DNA of 13,786 nucleotides from Teratosphaeria epicoccoides. Taxonomy: Eukaryota; Ascomycota; Dothideomycetes; Mycosphaerellales; Teratosphaeriaceae. The DNA lies in contig JADDMT010000306.1 in the NCBI GenBank assembly GCA_021401465.1, forward strand, positions 1 through 13,786. Reading direction: 5' to 3'. The position numbers and the translations under genes are program-made. Shown here piece by piece: positions 1 to 8,659 of this stretch. The number at the start of each line of letters is the position of its first letter. The first letter of the stretch is position 1. The notes below the pieces were generated by a model. The model saw nothing but the letters and a program-made list of their open reading frames with translations, did not search any database and was not told where the DNA came from.

Positions 1-126
1 CAATTCAATCCTCTCTTGCTTAGAGGAGAGTCAGTTACAAGGTCAACTGCCATTGTCGATATTCTTCACAGCTCCCGAGTCTAACACCTAGTCACCTTCC
101 TGCTATCGGCACCTACCCTTATGACA
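1..126 (-). repeat. Type-2 LTR end fragment, inserted in copy A
   Basis: Read on the minus strand this segment begins TGTCATAAGGGTAGG at 126 and matches the plus strand from 8231 to about 8356 with mostly transition differences. The junction at 126/127 is abrupt: position 127 onward aligns base for base with copy B (4008) and copy C (13369). It is therefore the outer end of a different repeat (TGTCA on minus, TGACA on plus) inserted into copy A. The expected 5-bp target duplication would be GTGCG (127-131); the other copy of it lies left of the window. The family is not identified. Confidence 0.7.
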
Positions 127-3100
127 GTGCGCTACGCCTTCGAGGTAGTGTTAGTACTCCTTGAAGCCGTTAATAATAGCTAAAAGCTCTTAGTCGTAAG
201 TCTCATAGTTAAGCTTAGCGCCCTGCATCTTCCGCGACTAGAAGGTAATTAGGTACTATCGCGTACTACCTTCGTGCGACTAGAGCTGCGATATAATTGC
301 GGCTATTGCGAATTTTGAAGCATTAGTCTCTATCTAGATCTTCGTAGTAGGGTCAAAGTGCCGAAGTATAGGCGTAGTTTGAAAAGCTGCTTTAAGTTTA
401 GAGAAAGCCTTGCTCTAAGCCTCCTCCTAAGGCACTATCCCTGGCTTTTTTCCTCGAATTGCGCCCTTTGCGAGGGCCGTGAGGGGGGCCACAATCTTCG
501 AGTAGGATCGTATGAATCTGCGATAGAAGTTAGTGAATCCTAGGAACACCTACACTTCTTAGAGGGTAGTCGGCTACGGCTACTCCGCAATTGCGGACAC
601 CCTTTAGTCATCCATGATGACTCCTTCCATAGAGACAATGTATCCAAGAAACTTAATCCTATCTGTTAGGAATGAGCACTTCTTTAGGTTCGCGTATAGA
701 GCGAACTTGCGGAGCCGTTCGAGTACTATCCTTAGGTGCTAAATATGCTCCTCCTTCGAGTTAGAGTAGACTAGTATATCGTCTAAATATACTACGTAGT
801 AGGTGTCAACAAGGCCGGCTAGGGCCCGGTTAATATACGCTTAGAACGTTGCTAGTACGTTAGTTAAGCCGAATAGCATCACTATATACTTAAAGTGTCT
901 ATACTACGTTCAGAATGTAATCTTCTACTTGTCGCCCTTTTAGATCGGTATCTAGTAGTAGGCGTCCTTCAAGTCGATAGACAAGAAGATGGCGGCGCGA
1001 CTAAGGCAGTCAAGCGTCTCGCTAATAAGTAGTAGGGGGCAGCGGTTTTTCTAGGTTACTACGTTAAGGCCCCTATAGTTAATGTATAGGCGGAGCATGT
1101 TATCCTTCTTCAGGACGAACATAACTAACGCTCTAGCCTCGCTGTCGCTTCGTCGGATCCACGCGTTCCTTTGCGCCTTGTAGAGGTAGTTTCGAAGTGT
1201 TTCGAGCTACGATTCCGACATAGGGTATAGAGGTCGATGCGGAGGATTGTAACCCTCCTTAAGGTTAATCGCATGTTCCGCGTCTAGGGCCCGGGCATAG
1301 GCCGTAGCCTCTACGTCGAAAATATCGGCGTATTCCTCTAACTTAGGCAGAAGGGTAACGTCTTCCTTAACGTTCTATATGTAGACTACATACACGCATT
1401 AGACCTTCTTCATGTCCTTGTAGAAGCTATGTGCGTCACGTATCCGCACTGTAGGAACTTCGCCTATAGAGCCGTAGAACTAGTTGTTAGTAGCTCTATT
1501 AACAACGACTCCCTACTTGTAGCGCTAAGGGCGGCCGAGTAGGAGCTCCTTATCAGGAACGTCTTCAGCGTAGAAGACTTCATTAGTCTTGCGCACTTCT
1601 CCCGAGGAGTCCGCGAGTTAGAGGCGCACATTATACGCGCCTCGAGCCGCTGCGCCTTCGCCCTAAAAGGACTTCATAGTAGGCAGCAGGGCTCCTAGGA
1701 TCAGCTTTAAACCGAGCCGTACGACTACCCTCTAGGGTATCACGTTAACCTCCGCAAGGTCATCTAACATACAGTCTACTAGCTTAAGCGAGCTATTAAC
1801 TCGGACCGTACCGGATAGGCGCTAGGCAGGCCACAAGTCTACACTATCGGTGACAGACAGCTTAGATACCCGCGGTAGCCATTCGGTTGTCTCGGGCTTG
1901 TCCTTCTTTCGCCTCCCCTCTAGGGAGGTTTCAGACACCTTGCTTACCTTCTTCCTATCACTTTGTTTAGGATAGCGAGCCGCCTAGTAGTCCCTCGCTC
2001 TACAGATGTAGTAGCTACTCGGAGGCTTCTTGCTACTATCTTTTGGCTTAGAGGGCTTGCTCCTCCGGAATGAACTACCGCGTTAGGCGTGACCCCTAGG
2101 GCGCTTGTAATAGCGGCCCTTTAGTAGGTCCTCGGGGCTTAGACGCTTATTGTCCTTACCGCCCGATTTTCCATTTCGCTTCAAGGTGATTTCCATATGT
2201 GTCGCAAGGGACACGAGGTCTTGCCGAGTTGTCAGAAGTTCATGAAAAGTCATGATTGTATTCTGAAGATCATCATCAAGTTTGACGAGCAAGTGCCGCA
2301 CGCGTTACGTCTTAGTATAGGGTAGCATCTGTCCCTCGAGCGTGGCGAGGTAGGTAGCGAAGCTAGAGGTTATTTATCCCTTCCCCTGCTTAGCCTTCTT
2401 GTACTCGACAGACACGGTAAGGGCGCGATTCCCTGGATCCTCGACCTAGTCGACACAGAACTAGCGAAAGTCCGCCTACGTATACGTTCTGTCATAGACC
2501 TGCATAAGGTTATACCGCTCATGCTAATTGTTGCGAGGTTCCTTATCCTCTTTGAGCTACATTACACTAAAGGCGACTCGTTCGCCCTCCATGGAATATC
2601 CGCGTAGGTTAAGCACGAAAACTGCCTTACACGCCTGCAAGAAAGTTCGAGCCTCCTTTAAGGTGTCTCCCTTAAACGACTTCGGGTTGCGTGCGTTACG
2701 ACTACCTCCTAGTTAGCCTACTATGGCCCTAAATTTAGGCACTAGGTTTGCGGGCACATACGGAGGGTCTGCGCCTCCTAGTAAGTTGTCTTCGTAGGTC
2801 CCTAGCGTGAAATCTCGCTAGATTTCTTCGTCCGCTAGTTTATTAGTACTACTTATAGCGACGTCTTCGTCGTCCTCGCTATTGTCGCTACTAGAAGCGG
2901 TGCGGCTCTAGCTCTAGTTCGCAAGGCGGTTTGCGACCTAATCGACAATTATGGCTATAAGGGCCAGGTCGATAGTCGGGGTTAGCTGCAGTCCCTATAT
3001 AGGGGGTCTATTGCCTTGTCTGCCGCGTAATTAGCCTCTAGCGGAACCGTCGCTCAATGTAGTGTCACTCATAGGGGGTACTTCTGCGGGCTAGTTACTT

Positions 3101-3177
3101 AGGCTAGCTTCGCTATCGCGGGCGCTTAGGATAGCGCTCGCTACGCGTTAGTTGCGAGTTCGTAGTACTCTAGACAT
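127..3177 (-). pseudogene. gag-pol: gag-pol polyprotein pseudogene, copy A (Gag, PR, RT, RNase H part)
   Basis: The start is taken as the ATG at 3177 (MSRVLRTRN), 49 nt inside the LTR. Gag runs to about 1900 and includes an open stretch at 2083-2301 and a damaged CCHC knuckle at 1972-2013. The protease region holds LVDCMLDD with the candidate catalytic Asp at 1774-1776. RT motifs are YRGLN near 1073-1087, SIDLKDAYY with its Asp at 973-975, and YLDDILVYS with YLDD at 778-789. RNase H begins around 280-330. All these codons are in one register, so Gag and Pol form a single ORF without a frameshift, as is known for Tf1/sushi elements. Many in-frame stops, nearly all TAG and at expected Trp or Gln positions (for example 238-240), make it non-functional. 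No indels are needed to read through it. Confidence 0.9.
1972..2013 (-). other. Degenerate Gag CCHC zinc knuckle (copy A)
   Basis: On the minus strand this reads YYICRARDY*AARY. It fits the CX2CX4HX4C spacing, but only the second Cys (2002-2004) survives. The first Cys (2011-2013), the His (1987-1989) and the last Cys (1972-1974) are all Tyr codons, and the Trp (1984-1986) is TAG. Each change is one G-to-A or C-to-T step in a TpG or CpA context. Copy B at 6218-6259 shows the same residues. The knuckle normally binds the element's RNA. Confidence 0.8.
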
Positions 3178-3226
3178 ATCGTAGTATTCTCTGCTAGACT
3201 GCAAAGTAGGGGGGAGAAAGCAGAAC
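3178..3226 (-). promoter_or_regulatory. Leader and putative self-priming PBS, copy A
   Basis: These are the 49 nt between the 5' LTR and the Gag ATG. On the minus strand, CTGCTTTCT (3223 to 3215) starts 3 nt after the LTR edge. No TGG-initiated tRNA primer site is visible. The 9-mer is complementary to AGAAAGCAG in the LTR transcript, about 34 nt downstream of the LTR TATA box and so near the expected RNA 5' end. This matches the self-priming mechanism known for Tf1/sushi elements; its use here is inferred. Confidence 0.5.
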
Positions 3227-3586
3227 TAATATAGATGTATATGCTATATGATATGGAAATATCTCGCAGTGTGACAGAGTAATCCGACCTTTTAGTAGGT
3301 ACAAGACAGCGCTACTTTCTGCTTATTGCAGAGGTAGCGCTAAGGGTACTTATAACCCCTGACGCTCCTTAATTAGGGAAAGCATGTCCGAGCCTAACCC
3401 CGTAGGGGTACCGTAGGGTCAGCGACATAGGGGCGTCCTACGTCAACTACTAATCCTACTTAGACGACATACGAGCTAACGTATGTACGAAGGACCCCCT
3501 TGCCATATGTAGCAGGGTTACTACATGCTAAGGGCGGGCATTAGAACCCATGCGGTTCTAATAGCCCCCTAGTATTAACTGTATCA
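3227..3586 (-). repeat. 5' LTR of copy A (360 bp)
   Basis: This is one of four 360-bp LTR copies. The consensus ends are TGATA...TATCA; here the inner edge is TAATA, one RIP-type change. It carries the LTR's minus-strand TATAAG and the hairpin-forming inverted repeats. Compared with the LTR at 8660-9019 it has many CpA-to-TpA changes, including one inside the putative RNA-start/primer sequence (3312-3320 reads CTACTTTCT on plus). Confidence 0.9.
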
Positions 3587-6500
3587 AGACTTCTTTAAAG
3601 GGTTCTTTAGACATCGCATGCTTACTACATGTAAGCTAGTTAACTACCACACGGATCAAGCTAGACGCGGTCGCCATAACTGCTAGATAGGAGGGTTTGT
3701 CGCTAGCGGAGGCTGTGAGGCCCTATTAGACCTGTAGTCGACCTATAAGAGGAGCTAATGACAGATCGCTACCCTAAACTACAAGCTTCGTTTGTAGTGT
3801 AAGGAGAAGCTGTTAGTTACCCTACTCCCTAGTGTTATAGTCTAGTCGTCATAAAGGACTGTCGGCCGGATTCGTCTTTCTAGAACGATGCTACATAACG
3901 AAGTCAAAGCTAGCGAGGAAAGTCGCCTACCTTGCTTGCCGACTACTTAGCTGCTTCACGCCTATGAAGCCGCGAAGGTTGTTATAGTTAGTAAGTACCT
4001 TAATAGGGTGCGCTACGCCTTCGAGGTAGTGTCGGTACTCCTTAAAGCCGTTAACAATAGCTAAAAGCTCTTAGTCGTAAGTCTCGTAGTTAAGCTTAGC
4101 GCCCTGCATCTTCCGCGACTAGAAGGTAATCAGGTACTATCGCGTACTACCTTCGTGCGACTAGAGCTGCGATATAATTGCGGCTATTGCGAATTTTGAA
4201 GCATTAGTCTCTATTCGGATCTTCGTAGCAGGGTTAAAGTGCTAAAGTATAGGCGAAGTTTAAAAAGCTACCTTAAGTTTAGAGAAAGCCTTGCTCTAAG
4301 CCTCCTCCTAAGGCACTATCCCTAGCTTTTTTCCTCGAATCGCGCCCTTTGCGAGGGCCGTAAGGGGAGCCACGATCTTCTAGTAGGACTATATGAATCT
4401 GCGGTAGAAGTTAGTAAATCCTAGGAACACCTGTACTTCTCGGAGGGTAGTTAGCCGTAGCTACTCCGCGATTGCGGACACCCTTTAGTCATCTATGATG
4501 ACTCCTTCTATAGAGACGATGTATCCAAGAAACTTAATCCTATCCGTCAGGAATAAGCACTTCTTTAGGTTCGCATACAGAGTAAACTTACAGAGCCGTT
4601 CGAGTACTATCCTTAGGTACCGAATATGCTCCTCCTTCGAGTCAGAGTAGACTAGTATATCGTCTAAATATACTACGTAGCAGGTGTCAACGAGGCTAGC
4701 TAGGGCCCGGTTAATATACGCTTAGAACATTGCTAGTACGTTAGTTAAGCTAAATAGCATTACTATATACTCGAAGTGTCTGTACTACATTTAGAATGTA
4801 GTCTTCTACTTGTTACCCTTTCGGATTAGTATCTAGTAGTAGTCTTCCTTCAAGTCGATAGACAAGAAGATGGCGGCGCGACTAAGGCGGTCAAGCGTCT
4901 TGCTAATAAGTAGTAGGGGGTAGCGGCTCTTCTAGGTTACTACGTTAAGGCCCCTATAGTTAACGTATAGGCGGAGTATGTTGTCCTTCTTTAGGACGAA
5001 CATAACTAACGCTCTAGCCTCGCTGTCGCTTCGTCGGATCTACGCGTTCCTTTGCGCCTTGTAGAGGTAGTCTCGAAGTGTTTTAAGCTACGATTCCGAC
5101 ATAGGGTATAGAGGTCGATGCGGAGGATTATAACCCTCCTTAAGGTTAATCGCATGTTCCGCGTCTAGGGCCTAGGCATAGGCCGTAGCCTCTACGTCGA
5201 AAATATCGGCGTATTCCTCTAACTCAGGTAGAAGGGTAACGTCTTCCTTGACGTTCCGTATGTAGACCGCATACACGCATTAGACCTTCTTCATGTCCTT
5301 GTAGAAGCTATGTGCGTCACGCATCCGCACTACAGGAACTTCGCCTATAGAGCCATAGAACTAGTTGTTAGTAGCTCTATTAACAACGACTCCCTACTTG
5401 TGGCGCTAAGGGCGGCTAAGTAGGAGCTCCTTATTAGGGACGTCTTTAGCGTAGAAGACCTCGTTAGTCTCGCGTACTTCTCCTAAGGAGTCCGCGAGTT
5501 AGAGGCGCACGTTATACGCGCCTTAAGCCGCTACGCCTTCGCCCTGAAAGGACTTCATAGTAGGCAGCAGGGCTCCTAGGATCGGCTTTAAACCGAGCCG
5601 TACGACTACCCTCTAGGGTATCACGTTAACCTCTATAAGGTCATCTAACATATTGATATAGATGTATATGCTATATGATATAGAAATATCTCGTAGTGTG
5701 ACAGAGTAATCCGACCTTTTAGTAGGTACAAGACAGCGCTGCTTTCTGCTTATCGCAGAGGTGGCGCTAAGGGTGCTTATAACCCCTGACGCTCCTTAAT
5801 TAGGGAAAGCATGTCCGAGCCTAACCCCGTAGGGGCACCGTAGGGTCAGCGACGTAGGGGCGTCCTACGTCGACAACTAATCCCTCTCGGACGACATACA
5901 AGCTAACGTATGTACGAAGGACCCCCTTGCTATATGTAGCAGGGTCACTACATGCCAAGGGTAGGCATTAGAACCCATGCGGTTCTAATGGCCCCCTAGT
6001 ATCAACCGTATCACATATAGTCTACTAGCTTAAGCGAGCTATTAACTCGGACCGCACCAGATAGGCGCTAGGCAGGCCACGAGTCTACACTATTAGTAAC
6101 AGACAGCTTAGATACCTGCGGTAGCCATTCGGTTGTCTTAGGCTTGTCCTTCTTTCGCCTCCCCTCTAGGGAGGTTTCAGACACCTTGCTTACCTTCTTC
6201 CTATTACTTCGTTTAGGATAGCAAGCCGCCTAGTAGTCCCTTGCTCTACAGATGTAGTAGCTACTCGGAGGCTTCTCGCTACTGTCTTTTAGCTTGGAGG
6301 GCTTGCTCCTCCTGAATGAACTACTACGTTAGGCGTGACCCCTAGGGCGCTTGTAACAGCGGCCCTTTAGTAAGTCCTCAGGGCTTGCACGCTTATTGTC
6401 CTTGCTGCCCGATTTTCTATTTCGCTTCAAGGTAATCTCTATACATGTCGTAAGGGACACGAGGTCTTGCCGAGTTGTCGGAAGTTCATGAAAAGTCATG

Positions 6501-7423
6501 ATTATATTCCGAAGATTGTTATCAAGTTTGACGAGTAAGTGCCGCACGCGTTACGTCTTAGTATAGGGTAGCATCTATCCCTTAAGCGTAGCAAGGTAGG
6601 TAGCGAAGCTAGAGGTTATTTGTCCCTTCCCCTGCTTGGCCTTCTTGTACTCGACAGACATAGTAAGGGCGCGATTCCCCGGATCCTCGACCTAGTCGAC
6701 ATAGAACTAGCGAAAGTCCGCCTATGTATACGTTCTGTCGTAGACCCGCATAAGGTCATACCGCTCATGCTAATTGTTACGAGGTTCCTTATCCTCTTCG
6801 AGCTACATTACACTAAAGGCGACTCGTTTGCCCTCTATAGAATATCTGCGTAGGTTAAGCACAAAAACTGCCTTACATGCCTACAAGAAAATTCGAGCCT
6901 CCTTTAAGGTGTCTCCCTTAAATGGCTTCAGGTTACGTGCGTTACGACTACCTCCTAGTTAGCCTACTATGGCCCCAAATTTAGGCACTAGACTCGCGGG
7001 CATACGCAGAGGGTCTACGCCTGCTAGTAAGTTGTCTTCGCGAGTCCCTAGCGTGAAATCTCGCTAGATTTCTTCGTCTACTAGTTCATTAGTACTGCTT
7101 ATAGTGACGTCTTTGTCGTCCTTGCCATTGTCGCTACTAGAAGCGGTACGGCTCTAGCTCTAGTTCGCAAGGCAGTTCGCGACCTAATCGACAGTCATGG
7201 CTACAAGGGCCGGGTCGATAGTCGGGGTTAGCTGCGGTCCCTATACGGGGGGTCTATTGCCTTGTCTACTACGTAATTAGCCTCTAGCGGAACTGTCGCT
7301 TAATATAGTGTCGCTTGTAGGGGGTACTTCTACAGGCTAGTTACTTAGGCTAGCTTCGCCATCGCGGGCGCTTAGGATAGCACTCGCTACGCGTTAGTTG
7401 CTAGTTCGTAGTACTCTAGACAT
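3587..7423 (-). pseudogene. gag-pol: gag-pol polyprotein pseudogene, copy B
   Basis: Gag starts at the ATG at 7423 and includes the open stretch 6329-6547. A destroyed CCHC knuckle lies at 6218-6259. The protease region is split by the solo LTR, RT has YLDD at 4659-4670, RNase H lies around 3950-4370, and the integrase N-terminal region runs down to 3587. The register is the same single frame as in copy A. In-frame TAG codons are frequent; the Trp-to-TAG in the RNase H motif IAFWSRK (4119-4121) is shared with A and C. Some sites mutated in A are intact here and the reverse, so A and B took further hits independently. It is non-functional. Confidence 0.88.
5649..6018 (-). repeat. Solo LTR (5654-6013) with CATAT target duplications, inside copy B
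   Basis: A complete 360-bp LTR, TGATA...TATCA on plus, is flanked on both sides by CATAT (5649-5653 and 6014-6018). Copies A and C are uninterrupted in the corresponding sequence where visible (A near 1768-1776), so the empty site is known. The insertion lies in the protease active-site codons of B. It is what remains after recombination between the two LTRs of a complete insertion. It gives the exact LTR ends for the family: the minus-strand TATA box is at 5776-5781 and the AGAAAGCAG start-site sequence at 5739-5747. Confidence 0.93.
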
Positions 7424-7472
7424 ATCGTAGTATTCTCTACTAGACTACAAAGTAGGGGGGAGAAAGCAGAAC
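7424..7472 (-). promoter_or_regulatory. Leader and putative self-priming PBS, copy B
   Basis: This 49-nt leader is nearly identical to that of copy A. The minus-strand CTGCTTTCT occupies 7469 to 7461, 3 nt from the LTR edge. Its partner AGAAAGCAG is intact in the adjacent LTR (7558-7566, minus strand), 34 nt downstream of TATAAG (7595-7600). Self-priming is inferred from this complementarity. Confidence 0.5.
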
Positions 7473-7832
7473 TAATATAGATGTATATGCTATATGATAT
7501 GAAAATATCTCGTAGTATGACAGAGTAATCTGACCTTTTAGTAGGTACAAGACAGCGCTGCTTTCTGCTTATCGCAGAGGTAGCGTTAAGGGTGCTTATA
7601 ACCCCTGACACTCCTTAATTAGGGAAAGCATGTCCGAGCCTAACCCCGTAGGGGTACTATAGGGTTAGCGACGTAGGGGCGTCCTACGTCAACTACTGAT
7701 CCTACTTAGACGACATACAAGCTAACGTTTGTACGAAGGACCCCCTTGCTATGTGTAGTAGGGTCACTACATACTAAGGGCAGGCATCGGAACCTATGCG
7801 GCTCTAATGGCCCCCTAGTATTAACCGTATCA
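7473..7832 (-). repeat. 5' LTR of copy B (360 bp)
   Basis: The same 360-bp LTR as at 3227, 5654 and 8660. It joins the Gag leader on its left and unrelated type-2 remnant DNA on its right. Its inner edge reads TAATA, as in copy A, instead of TGATA. Confidence 0.9.
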
Positions 7833-8074
7833 TATACACTTGATAAACGAGCTTTAACTCTTGACACTAAGTACAGGACTTCATGCTGTCCTAGCCCTAA
7901 CGATAGATTCGATTTACGCGGCGTTTGCGTTTCTACGTTAAAGGGGCGTTAGTGTCTAGGATGACATAAGGCAGTAATGTAGAAAGAGAAGACATCATGG
8001 CACAAAGGAAATGACAAGAGAAACCCTGCACTAATAAGGTAGCTTAGGGACGAGCTAGGCTAAGAGGGGGATAG
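7833..8074 (+). mobile_element. Internal tail of a type-2 element, with polypurine tract 8062-8074
   Basis: No convincing coding frame is visible. The segment ends in the purine run AAGAGGGGGATAG (8062-8074) directly before TGTCAT at 8075, the arrangement of a polypurine tract and 3' LTR in a plus-strand LTR element. An inverted repeat, GACACTAA near 7863 and TTAGTGTC near 7950, brackets about 90 bp that may fold. Copy B inserted into this segment at 7832/7833. The family is not identified. Confidence 0.45.
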
Positions 8075-8437
8075 TGTCATGAGTGTTAGGAGTACTATGA
8101 GTCACAGGATTATAAGTGTCCTAACTATAAGTCACAGGATCATGAGTGTCCTAAGTGCTATGAGTTATAGCATAGTCATAGGAGAAAGGATCTGTTACAT
8201 AAGGATAGATCCCTAGATCTATAGGGTTAGTGTCATAAGGGTAGGTGCCGATAGCAGGAAGGTAACTAGGTATTAGACTTGTAGAGCTGTAAAGAATATC
8301 GACAATAGCAATTGTCCTTGTAACTGACTATCCCCTAGGGAAAGGGAATTAAATTAAGCACGAAGCTCCTAACTACCTATCCTGAAGCCATCCCTATATA
8401 CTAGAGAGATAGAGCAGCTCTGTTAGATCTGTCGACA
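8075..8437 (+). repeat. Type-2 LTR-like segment, boundaries uncertain
   Basis: It starts TGTCAT after a polypurine-like tract. The stretch from 8231 (TGTCATAAGG) to about 8356 is the part shared with 1-126 in inverted orientation. A TATA-like CTATATACTA lies near 8394-8403, and TGTCGACA at 8430-8437 is a possible right end matching the TGTC start. Because the 1-126 copy begins at the equivalent of 8231, the 156 bp from 8075 to 8230 may be an expansion at the LTR start or separate DNA. GTTAG at 8226-8230 recurs at 8422-8426, which would also fit a 191-bp insert with a 5-bp duplication. Confidence 0.4.
8101..8160 (+). repeat. Two 30-bp tandem repeats
   Basis: Units 8101-8130 and 8131-8160 both start GTCACAGGAT and contain AGTGTCCTAA/C. 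Related AGTGTC cores recur at 8074, 8115, 8145 and 8229. Differences between units are mostly transitions. Confidence 0.8.
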
Positions 8438-8448
8438 GACCTAACAGA
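8419..8448. repeat. 30-bp near-perfect palindrome centred on TCGA
   Basis: CTGTTAG-A-TCTGTC is followed by GACAGA-C-CTAACAG, centred at 8433/8434, with one mismatched pair (8427/8440). It lies inside the larger inverted repeat and at the possible right end of the type-2 LTR. Confidence 0.8.
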
Positions 8449-8456
8449 TCCGTGTC

Positions 8457-8572
8457 TGTAGATCTATAGACTAACCCCATAGATCTGAGGGTCTATCATC
8501 CTATGATAGATCCCTTCTCCCCTACAGGCCTGTAGATCTGTAGACTAACCCTACAGATCTAGGGATCTATCC
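8457..8572. repeat. Direct repeat, period 74 bp, GATCTGTAG-rich
   Basis: The segments 8457-8499 and 8531-8572 match: TGTAGATCTATAGACTAACC versus TGTAGATCTGTAGACTAACC, followed in both by AGATCT and a GGTCTATC- or GGATCTATC-like end. Further AGATCT motifs lie between and around them. Confidence 0.7.
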
Positions 8573-8659
8573 TCACGTAACAGATCCTTTCTCCTATGAC
8601 TATGCTTATGACTTATAGTACTCCTACGACTATACTATGACTCATAGTACTTAGGACCC

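Larger units (their letters stand above)
127..3586 (-). mobile_element. Copy A: Ty3/gypsy chromovirus, 5' half, RIP-decayed
   Basis: This is a minus-strand LTR retrotransposon. From right to left it has a 5' LTR (3227-3586), a 49-nt leader (3178-3226), Gag, protease, RT and the start of RNase H. It is cut on the left by the type-2 insertion at 126/127. On its right, copy B resumes at 3587 exactly where copy C has position 12948, so A is nested inside B and AGACT (3587-3591) is the expected target duplication. Positions 141-3226 align with copy B without net indels apart from the solo LTR in B. The integrase and chromodomain end of A lies outside the window. Confidence 0.85.
3587..7832 (-). 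mobile_element. Copy B: Ty3/gypsy chromovirus, interrupted by A and a solo LTR
   Basis: Same family and orientation as copy A. From right to left it has a 5' LTR (7473-7832), leader (7424-7472), Gag, protease, a solo LTR inserted at 5654-6013, RT, RNase H and the N-terminal edge of integrase up to 3587. There the nested copy A begins; the rest of B lies left of the window. The offset between A and B is 3881 bp left of the solo LTR and 4246 bp right of it. The difference of 365 equals the LTR plus a 5-bp duplication, so there are no other net indels. The sequence right of the LTR starts TATAC (7833-7837), which should recur at the far end. Confidence 0.87.
8149..8656. repeat. Large imperfect inverted repeat (arms 8149-8230 and 8544-8656)
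   Basis: The reverse complement of 8544-8656 matches 8149-8230 in order: CCTAAGT, CTATGAGT, CATAGTCATAGGAGAAAGG, ATCTGTTAC, GGATAGATCCCTAGATCT, then AGGGTTAGT. The right arm has about 30 extra bp, itself an internal repeat of the TAGTCATAGGAG-type unit. The right arm stops just before the LTR of copy C at 8660. Confidence 0.8.

Noticed and set aside
358..543. Plus-strand ORF also present at 13600-13785
   Set aside because: Mirror frame of the RT-RNase H connection; the minus strand carries the recognisable protein.
6620..6962. Overlapping plus-strand ORFs in copy B, with a counterpart in copy A at 2528-2716
   Set aside because: They lie opposite Gag, whose register and domain matches are on the minus strand; similarity between the copies follows from the elements being related.
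8101..8160. CRISPR-like array
   Set aside because: Only two adjacent 30-bp units without spacers, in a eukaryotic repeat setting.
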